A stretch of 64,000 nt of DNA. It comes from Climacium dendroides. Lineage: Eukaryota > Streptophyta > Bryopsida > Hypnales > Climaciaceae. Made by a program: the position numbers and the translations under genes. Shown piece by piece: positions 56,001-63,310 of the stretch (position 1 is its first letter; each line of letters begins with the position of its first letter). The DNA lies in NCBI GenBank assembly GCA_950106755.1, contig OX467089.1:1056501-1120500 (forward strand), given 5' to 3'. The notes under the pieces are model-generated. The model had not been told where the DNA came from, did not search any database, and worked only from the letters and a program-made list of their open reading frames with translations.

Positions 56001-57785
56001 TTACCTTCAGGTATGAGGTTATCAAAGTGACCACCAATTGCATTTTTTCTTCATATGCGACTTTATGAATAATTGCAACTTGGACAACATGTTTCCTATT
56101 TTTTTTTACGTGAATTTTATGAGGTTACATTTTGTTGGACACTAAAGTACAGGGCTAGGTTCATGCCCCAATTTTTACTTTCACGTACGCGGTCATTCAA
56201 AGTGACCACCAATTGCATTTTTTTGGAATTCGTGACTTTATGAATAATTGCAACTTGGACAACATGTTTCCTCTTTTTTTTACGTGAATTTTATGAGGTT
56301 ACATTTTGTTGGACACTAAAATACAGGGCTAGGTTCATGCCCCAATTTCTACTTTCACGTACGCGGTCATTCAAAGTAACCACCAATTGCATTCTTTTTG
56401 AATTTGTGACTTTATGAATAATTCCAAGTGAACTTGCACAACATGTTTCCCATTTTTTTTTACTTGAATTTCATGAGGTTACATTTTGTTGGACACTAAA
56501 GTACATGGCTAGGTTCATGCCGCAATTTTTACTTTCAGGTACGAGGTTATCAAAGTGACCACCAATTGCATTTTTTCTTCATATGCGACTTTATGAATAA
56601 TTGCAACTTAGACAACATGTTTCCCATTCTTTTTTACTTGAATTTCATGAGGTTACATTTTGTTGGACACTAAAGTACATGGCTAGGTTCATGCCCCAAT
56701 TTTTACTTTCACGTACGCGGTCATTCAAAGTGACCACCAATTGCATTTTTTTTGAATTCGTGACTTTATGAATAATTCCAAGTGAACTTGCACAACATGT
56801 TTCCCATTTTTTTTACTTGAATTTCATGAGGTTACATTTTGTTGGACACTAAAGTACATGGCTAGGTTCATGCCCCAATTTTTACTTTCACGTACGCGGT
56901 CATTCAAAGTGACCACCAATTGCATTTTTTTTGAATTCGTGACTTTATGAATAATTGCAACTTGGACAACATGTTTCCTATTTTTTTTTACGTGAATTTT
57001 ATGAGGTTACATTTTGTTGGACACTAAAGTACAGGGCTAGGTTCATGCCCCAATTTTTACTTTCACGTACGCGGTCATTCAAAGTGACCACCAATTGCAT
57101 TTTTTTTGAATTCCTGACTTTATGAATAATTGCAACTTGGACAACATGTTTCCCATTCTTTTTTACGTGAATTTCATGAGGTTACATTTTGTTGGATACT
57201 AAAGTACAGGGCTAGGTTCATGCCCCAATTTTTACTTTCACGTACGTGGTCATTCAAAGTGACCACCAATTGCATTTTTTTTGAATTCGTGACTTTATGA
57301 ATAATTGCAACTTGGACAACATGTTTCCCATTTTTTTTTACGTGAATTTCATGAGGTTACATTTTGTTGGACACTAAAATACATGGCTAAGTTCATGCCC
57401 CAATTTTTACTTTCACGTACGCGGTCATTCAAAGTGACCACCAATTGCATTTTTTTTGAATTCGTGACTTTATGAATAATTGCAACTTGGACAACATGTT
57501 TCCTATTTTTTTTTACGTGAATTTTATGAGGTTACATTTTGTTGGACACTAAAGTACAGGGCTAGGTTCATGCCCCAATTTTTACTTTCACGTACGCGGT
57601 CATTCAAAGTGACCACCAATTGCATTTTTTTTGAATTCGTGACTTTATGAATAATTGCAACTTGGACAACATGTTTCCTATTTTTTTTTACGTGAATTTT
57701 ATGAGGTTACATTTTGTTGGACACTAAAGTACAGGGCTAGGTTCATGCCCCAATTTCTACTTTCACGTACGCGGTCATTCAAAGT
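50086..57785 (+). repeat. Diverged right-hand domain of the satellite array
   Basis: Monomers here differ more from each other than elsewhere. Common changes are ACATGGCTAGG, AAAATACAGGG, AATTTCTACTTTC, GTTGATGCCC, an ACTTGAATTTCATG ending and the GTGAA insertion. Four monomers (near 52159, 53402, 56048 and 56576) replace the EcoRI segment with CTTCATATGCGAC. The last five or so monomers (about 56.9-57.8 kb) return to near-canonical sequence. Higher edge divergence is usual for satellite arrays, because exchange homogenises the interior more than the ends. Confidence 0.9.
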
Positions 57786-58186
57786 TTTTTGAGCAACATC
57801 GGCACCATCGTGATCCGGTTTGTTATAGGACTGCCGTTTATTGTGCGATTCTGGCACAATGGTGCCTTGAGTGGCACATCTCCATTGATGTCAACTTGTA
57901 TGACCCAGGGCACAAGGAATTTTGGTTCTTTATGAAGATGCAGTATTCAAATTCCAAGTTCATACGTTTGCTCGAAGCAATGTCTATTTCTAATTTCATT
58001 GTAGGGGTACACCATACATTGGTAGATGATGATGCAAGCCGATTTGCAGCTTGTCAACATTTCTTGACTTATCAAGCACGGAACAATTATGAGGTATTGA
58101 AAGCGGATGAGCAATTATTCAAGTGCTTGAATGGAGCTCAAGAATGGGAAAAAGCAAGCAATGATAAACAAAGTGGAAGCCAATGA
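57785..58186 (+). pseudogene. 5'-truncated open frame of unknown identity abutting the satellite
   Basis: An open frame of 133 codons starts at the satellite break and ends at a TGA at 58184-58186. It also continues open into the last partial monomer back to about 57728. There is no ATG at or near the break. The first in-frame ATG is at 57932, so either the 5' part was lost or this is an exon remnant. Visible features are a His-rich start (EQHRHHRD), a Cys/Trp-rich stretch (CAILAQWCLEW), an aromatic run (EFWFFMKMQY), a VDDDASRF segment and a polar, charged C-terminus. I do not recognise the family. Base composition is less AT-rich than the DNA that follows, which fits former coding sequence. 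It could also be a chance frame. Confidence 0.3.
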
Positions 58187-59699
58187 AGACACTAGTTTTG
58201 AAGTGGACATCAAGAGCTCAAATAGAGGCCTAAGTAAGTGTGACAAATTATAATTAAAGAGTTCACTTTGGATCTAGTTCTATGAAGGAAGTCTATATTA
58301 CATTGGGTTTGATTTTCATAATGGAATGTGGAGGTTGACATGTACCATTGGCTTTTTGCTATGAGTATGTCTAGTTCCAATTATGCGGCCCTTGAGGTAC
58401 TTTTAATAATCCACTTCATTGTATGTTTGTTTTCTTCAACTAGCCTGACTTCTTTGCATTTGTGCCGTGTACATAACAAACAATTGCTTGTGAGATTCCA
58501 CTCATAGACATGTTCCTGCTTGCATATAAGATAAATCATCTAAGGAGTTCATTTCATTCAAGTTCTTACCTCATTTTTTGTTTCTTTTTGAAAAATGTGT
58601 GGATAAATTCCATTGCAAAACAAAAGACAAACCTCTTGGGGAGTAGGGGTTGTTGTTGACGAAATTGACGCCTCTAAATTGACTCTCATGAATCGCATCA
58701 ACGAGGTCCCTAATTCTCATCTATTAGCTCATATTTAAATGGCATGACATAATTGGATTAGACAATCACACTTCACATTGTCCCTGATGGACCACCCAAT
58801 TTAAAAGTTGATACCAAACAATCCAAACCCTAAGCAATTGTGCAACTTTCCTTACATCTTTGTATTCTTCCCCACTTTTGATTGAAATATGGTTTGTTTA
58901 GACTACATTCTTTTGAAGTAGATTGCATTCCATGTTGGTCTCCATAGCTCTAAAATACAACTTGCACTACCATTGAAGTCAATTGTTGCAAACTTGTGCA
59001 ATTTCGTTTTTATCTCCAAAAGTGCACACTTTTCATACATGAAGTGTGAACTAAGAAGAAAGGTTAATGAATGTTTAAGGTGATAAAAAAAAATGTAATA
59101 TAGCATTGCTTGCTTATGTCCAATGCTATATGTGTGTGATGCCATTTCTGGTCTAATTGCAAGTGCATGCTAGGGTCATTGTAGACCTAGCCATGAACCC
59201 TAGAAGGTCTAAGGTGCCTTTTTTGGCAACCTAGACATTTTAGGCACATACATGTGGCTAGAGACTTTATCATTTGTCTTTGAAATTTCTATACAATATG
59301 CAAATAAGAAATATCTCTGTGCCCTCCAAGTTTCATAACTTTTGACTACATGGTTAAAAAAACTATTGCATTGTATATTGTTTCTTTTTCAACTTGGGCA
59401 ATTGGGCTTATCTGAAAGAATAATTATTTTTAGAAATAAAAATTCAAAATGGATTCCTAGGTTTATGTATGGATAAAAAACTTTGAATCAATCCATTTTG
59501 ATCAATGATTCAAAAGATAGGAGTTTTTTTGGTTTGCAAGTAGTCATGGACTCACTGAGTATTCTAAAATGAACTTTGAAATTCATCATTGAATTCCATT
59601 TTCAATTTTTTTTTGAAAAAAAATTTAAGAAATCGTTGGGTATGGATTGTTTATTACAACATTAATGTAATCATGGGATTGACATTTATCAATTTGAGA
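58187..59699. other. AT-rich non-coding flank, no gene seen
   Basis: All frames are broken by frequent stops and no long conserved-looking reading frame is visible. It holds one retroposon-like tail (58571-58640). A composite hairpin at 59170-59210 has CTAGGGTCAT pairing with ATGAACCCTAG through one bulged A, and an interleaved AGACCT/AGGTCT pair. A T/A hairpin lies near 59605-59625. Confidence 0.6.
58571..58640 (-). mobile_element. Retroposon 3' tail remnant (tail 1)
   Basis: A T-rich run (CATTTTTTGTTTCTTTTTG) is followed by a small hairpin, TGGA-TAAAT-TCCA (58600-58612), and then CATTGCAAAACAAAAGAC. This matches the layout of four other tails in the flank. Read on the minus strand it is body, hairpin, poly(A). 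No target-site duplication could be fixed. Confidence 0.4.
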
Positions 59700-59721
59700 A
59701 CTAAATTCTTAAGAATTTAGT
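59700..59721. other. 22-bp perfect palindrome
   Basis: The left arm ACTAAATTCTT is followed directly by its exact reverse complement, with no spacer. Symmetry stops on both sides at the next base. It is AT-rich and could be chance, a cruciform-prone site or a remnant of a small inverted-repeat element. Confidence 0.75.
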
Positions 59722-59798
59722 ATTTTCAACCATGGGCTACTTCTTTCTACTTCCTATTTTCTAGTCTTGTATGTTGTACAATTCTAAATGATTTGGAG

Positions 59799-59870
59799 TT
59801 TTTTCTGGGGGGAACTCATAGACAATTTCCATTGATAAGGGATACAGTACAAAGAATCTTGACAACAATA
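59799..59870 (-). mobile_element. Retroposon 3' tail remnant (tail 2)
   Basis: A TTTTTTCTGGGGGGAACTC start is followed by GACAATTTCCATTGATAAGG, which aligns with the tail at 60461 (GACAATTCCATTGATAA) apart from one extra T. The hairpin has decayed. The body, GATACAGTACAAAGAATC, reads towards the right. Minus-strand orientation as for the other tails. Confidence 0.45.
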
Positions 59871-59915
59871 TTTCCATTTTCTACAACCATATCAATTTTT
59901 GAGCACTCATTTTTA

Positions 59916-59920
<5 letters not shown>

Positions 59921-59947
<27 letters not shown>
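59921..59947 (+). repeat. (ATTT)n microsatellite
   Basis: Six to seven tandem ATTT units. A purine-rich stretch follows near 59956-60000 (GGCAAAAGAAGGATGAAG and onward). Confidence 0.9.
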
Positions 59948-60460
59948 ATCCTAAAAGGCAAAAGAAGGATGAAGAATAAAGCATGGAAGGAGGAGAGAAC
60001 TCAATAAGATAGGACAAAATGTACCCCTACAATGCCAAATGGAACTACCAATCCACCAAGCCAAAGACCCTTCAAGCTTAGTTAAAAGCTCCTACCTTTG
60101 GATGTATGATTTGGAATTTTCAAGCATGTAGACAACTTGACTTGGAACATGAATCCAAAGAAACAACACTAACTAGGGCATTTTTTCATCCAAATGTGAC
60201 CTTGAGAAGTGCAACTACCTTATTCTTTGCAGTGTTAAAAAAATGGCTATTGTCAATTTGACCACTAATATCTTGCAAACTGCATGTTGAAAACCTTTGC
60301 CATTCTTTCCACCTCTTTTTGAACAAGCTTATTACTAGATATTGTAGTTCCATGTAAAGTATGCTAAAGAATGTTTTTTTTTTTTTAGGAAATTAGGTAT
60401 TAGTATCACAAATGGGAGTTTTGAGCCGTTTAAGGAGAAAAAACTATTTTCTATTTTTCT
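59948..60460. other. AT-rich non-coding flank, no gene seen
   Basis: No supportable reading frame. A run of 13 T at 60374-60386 is followed by AGGAAATTAGG. It may be another retroposon poly(A) on the minus strand, but the hairpin motif is absent. Confidence 0.5.
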
Positions 60461-60530
60461 TTTTTGAAATGAATGGACAATTCCATTGATAAAAAGGAAC
60501 CCTATCCAGACTAAGGTAGAACCACCCATA
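60461..60530 (-). mobile_element. Retroposon 3' tail with perfect hairpin (tail 3)
   Basis: TTTTTGAAATG is followed by the stem-loop AATGGA-CAAT-TCCATT (arms 60472-60477 and 60482-60487), then GATAAAAAGGAACCC. On the minus strand this is the end of a short retroposon: body, hairpin, A-rich tail. Plant LINEs and SINEs can carry such 3' end stem-loops. Target-site duplications could not be identified, and no reverse transcriptase frame is present. Confidence 0.5.
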
Positions 60531-60869
60531 ACCAACCAAATAAGCAATTTTGGACACATCTCAAGTATTGCAAGGCATGGCAAATATTTTCAAAGGTTCA
60601 TTGATAAAAATGATGAGCATTGCAAAAAAAATTGAGGAGTTTGTCACTTGATTTGAAATTACCATGAATTTTGATAGGCAAAAAGTGTGTTGGATCCATT
60701 GCTAATATGTAGACTCTTCTAATTTCAATCGCTCAAAAAACTACATTTTCACTCATTGCTTCCTACTATCTTGCCCATAACTTTGGAACATGTATTATGA
60801 ACTTTTAGTCCCAACTTTGAAAACAAGAAAACACAACATTCTAGCTTTGGTTGGAAACATGTGAGTCTA
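60531..60869. other. AT-rich non-coding flank, no gene seen
   Basis: No supportable gene. GTTCATTGATAAAAATGATG near 60597 resembles the body side of the retroposon tails but lacks the T-run and hairpin, so it was not called as an element. Confidence 0.5.
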
Positions 60870-61036
60870 TAGGTTGGCTATGGGGTCGTCGTTGGCAACA
60901 GGTGGTCCTACCTTAGCCTTTCGCAAACTAACCGCTTGGTCCTTTAGAGGTTAACCCATAAAGGATGGACCTATAACCATCGATTTCAAGCTCACTGTCC
61001 ATCACTTAATCTATTACCGTTGAGCAACTAGAAAGG
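60870..61036 (-). mobile_element. Possible tRNA-derived SINE
   Basis: On the minus strand, TTGCTCAACGG (plus-strand 61017-61027) resembles a Pol III A box. GCTTGAAATCG (plus-strand 60981-60991) resembles a degenerate B box, 25 nt downstream. The following sequence is more GC-rich than its surroundings. There is no clear poly(A) end and no target-site duplication was found, so both ends are guesses. Confidence 0.3.
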
Positions 61037-61796
61037 TATGAAAAATTTTATACTTATTTTTCAAAGATGAAATTACATGTCTTCTTCACTTCACAAAAAT
61101 TTCAGATTATTTTGATGAAAATTGAGTTTATAAAGATTTTTTAAAGAAAAAGTGAATAAAAATCACATCAAATGGAAAATTAGTCCAAAAATTCTGAAAA
61201 TTTCATTATGTGTGCATATCACAATGACAAACATCATGGTGTAATCTTGATTTCCGTGTCAATTCTATAATTAGAGTTTAACAAACATTGAAAATACATG
61301 CAAAGTTCAAATTGCAATAAAAAATTGAATTTTAAGAATTTTTCAAAAATTCAAATTGGAGTAGAAACTAGAGTACATGAACTTCATATTCTTAGTTGGG
61401 CTCAAACTCAAAAAATATCATTTTTGTGGAGAAATTTCAGATTTAGAGCAAGGAGTAGCAACTTCCCAAAATACACTAAAATGGCATATTTTTTGTTTTT
61501 TTTCATTATTTCTAATTTATGTGAAGACAAACACTAACAAGACTACTAACTCAATTGGAAACTCTTTGTAACCACCATGGAAGGTAATAGGGAAAAAAGC
61601 TTGGATGAAAAAATACTTCAATAGGGTGTAAAGATTTGTGCAGATCATCCAAAAGCCACAAAATGGCTCTCTTGGCGCTTCTGGGTTAAGGTTAGCTGTT
61701 GCCAAAGACAGTTGTCATGCTCCACATTCAACGGAATTCCACTAGATGGCACTTGTTGACATGATTGCCATGAATCCTTTCCTCACATTTGTTGTT
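61037..61796. other. AT-rich non-coding flank, no gene seen
   Basis: Very AT-rich, with many A and T runs and frequent stops in all frames. Overlapping short frames near 61298-61705 lie on both strands in low-complexity sequence and show no protein-like composition. No gene is supported. Confidence 0.6.
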
Positions 61797-61901
61797 GATT
61801 TGTTCATTTTTTTTTTTTGACACAAATGAAAAGAATTTCATTGCAAGGGTAAAAGTACAAGACTGCCAGCCACAAGTGGCCCTGGCAGAAGATTTGTTCA
61901 T
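61797..61901 (-). mobile_element. 83-bp 5'-truncated retroposon with 11-bp target-site duplication (tail 4)
   Basis: The 11-bp sequence GATTTGTTCAT is present at 61797-61807 and again at 61891-61901, flanking an insert of about 83 bp. The insert starts with a T-run (poly(A) on the minus strand) and then has the stem-loop AATGAAA-AGAA-TTTCATT (61825-61842). After a short linker it has a GC-rich stem-loop: TGCCAG pairs with CTGGCA, and CCAC with GTGG, around AA with a 2-nt bulge (61864-61887). Target-site duplication plus poly(A) is the signature of LINE-type retroposition. It has no coding capacity and is either a SINE or a short LINE 3' end. Confidence 0.75.
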
Positions 61902-62753
61902 CTTAAATGTTAAGTCCTTGCCTCCTTAAAAAAAAAACTAGTTGTAAGTGGTCTTCAACATGTCAAACTATTTCATTTGTGCCAAAAAGCAAACAAAAAC
62001 AAAACATGTCAAACTATTCATTACCCTTAATTTGTGTAAAAAAACAAAAACAAAAAATTCTCATTGATTCCACCTACCCTGATTATTGATGGTGCACTAA
62101 TGCTGTCCAATAGCATTGGACTAGAGGAACAGTGCCAACTCTTACATAGATGCCACCCTATAGCAGACAATCTTGGAGTCTACAACACAAGCTTCAATTT
62201 AGGCTTTGCATTTCCAAGTGTTTGCTAATGTGTAAGAGCTTGCCCCTATGGTCTTATTGGTCTACGGTGATTTGAAACTACCCTAGCTAATGGCTAAAGG
62301 CAGCCTTAATTTCACAACCTGAATCCTAAACATGGGCACCAAATGAGGAATTTATGAGGTTTGGCATCTTTTGTTCACCCTTAAATGCCATGGGAGTGAC
62401 CTTGGAAATCATGATTTTTTGAAATCGTGTGAATAATTGAAATAAAAAAATAAAAAAGTAAGCATTGGAAGTCAAAGCACTATAGAACATGTCCCTTGTC
62501 CATTCCTAATTATGAGGATGAAATCGTGTGTTTCTATCCTACACTAAGAGATTCCCTCTCATTCATGGACTACAGAATGGCTTATGTGTCATTTAAGGAT
62601 TAATGAGCCCATACTTTTTAAATAGTATTGGCCCCATGGAAAGACTCATAGCACAGTCAAAGGTCCACTGAGTCATAACTACTACCATGATATTTTGAAG
62701 AGAATCTTCAATGCTCTTTGAAGTAGTTGGACATTACTTCACCCTCGTGTAGT
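61902..62753. other. AT-rich non-coding flank, no gene seen
   Basis: No supportable gene. A small perfect inverted repeat, TCCAAT-AGC-ATTGGA, lies at 62106-62120. Repeated A-rich runs (AAAACAAAAACAAAA type) occur near 61990-62055 and 62440-62460. Confidence 0.55.
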
Positions 62754-62815
62754 TTGTTTTGTTTTGTTTTTTGTGGCACAAATGAAACCATTATTTTGCA
62801 CTTGGAATGTGTGCC
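62754..62815 (-). mobile_element. Retroposon 3' tail remnant (tail 5)
   Basis: A T-rich run (TTTGTTTTGTTTTGTTTTTT) precedes GGCACAAATGAAACCATTAT, which aligns with GACACAAATGAAAAGAATTT of the tail at 61819. A shorter hairpin, AATG-AAAC-CATT (62781-62792), occupies the same place. No target-site duplication was found. Confidence 0.45.
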
Positions 62816-63290
62816 CTAAGCCCACATAACCATAGGCCTTTACTACAACCATTGAATGTGTACTATGTAAAGACCATGGGCACCTAGACACAAACTTGTT
62901 TTCAAGTAATAGTTTATAGGTTTTTTCTATAAAATCCACAAGGTTTTGGGTTCAACTTCCCATCTTGACAATACCCTAATGGAAGCCCTATCCCTATACT
63001 CGCATTTAGGAAGGAAAAATGTGAAATCCTACCTATGAAGCTAGGCCCGACAGGGTAAGTTTGGAGGTTTGGAAGGCAAAAGTATAAAAATAGTCCCCCT
63101 AGATTTGGGCTGTCACATAGGTAAATTCATGCCTGCCCTTGATAATTTGGGGTCTCTAATTGCAAATATGATTTCAAAATTTCCAAAACAAATTTGGGCA
63201 AAAAATAAAAAATTCCAATGTTTTCCCTAGGGATAATCCAACATGTGGGATTGAGCTTCATAGGCACAATTTAATGTTCTACTACAAGAA
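62816..63290. other. Non-coding flank, no gene seen
   Basis: No supportable reading frame, RNA gene or repeat was recognised here. Confidence 0.5.
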
Positions 63291-63310
63291 GGGTGGGTGG
63301 GGAGGTGGGG
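63291..63310 (+). other. Putative G-quadruplex motif
   Basis: Four G-runs (GGG, GGG, GGGG, GGGG) are separated by loops T, T and AGGT. This satisfies the usual four-run, short-loop rule and stands out in AT-rich surroundings. No promoter or gene is visible next to it. Confidence 0.7.

Larger units (their letters stand above)
1..57785 (+). repeat. 175-176 bp satellite array, about 330 head-to-tail monomers
   Basis: The same unit recurs without interruption or inversion from the first base to 57785. Successive TTGTTGG landmarks fall at 1, 177, 353, 529, 705, 881 and 1056, giving monomers of 176 bp (CCCGTG type) or 175 bp (ACGTG type). Landmarks in order are TTGTTGGACACTAAAGTACA, GGGCTAGGTTCATGCCCC, CACGTACGCGGTCATTC, AAAGTGACCACCAATTGCA, a T8 tract, an EcoRI site GAATTCGTGAC, TTTATGAATAATTGCAACTT, GGACAACATGTTTCC, a T9 tract and GTGAATTTTATGAGG. 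Most copies differ at only a few positions. No other sequence is inserted anywhere. The length matches nucleosome-sized centromeric or heterochromatic satellites of plants and animals. I do not recognise this family by name. A centromere role is inferred from structure only. Confidence 0.98.

Noticed and set aside
1..57785. CRISPR array
   Set aside because: There are regular repeats but no unique spacers. The whole 175-bp unit is repeated, and the context is eukaryotic.
1..57785. Ribosomal DNA, telomeric repeat or CENP-B box
   Set aside because: No rRNA-like sequence, no TTTAGGG-type arrays, and no match to the CENP-B box pattern was seen in the monomer.
58903..59145. Minus-strand 80-residue frame
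   Set aside because: It lies in AT-rich DNA, has low-complexity composition and no recognisable domain. Its length is within chance for stop-poor stretches.
60335..60583. Minus-strand 82-residue frame
   Set aside because: It runs through a poly-T tract and the retroposon tail at 60461, giving a lysine-rich low-complexity segment. It does not look like a gene.
61298..61705. Overlapping short frames on both strands
   Set aside because: They overlap each other in different frames in AT-rich DNA and none has protein-like features.
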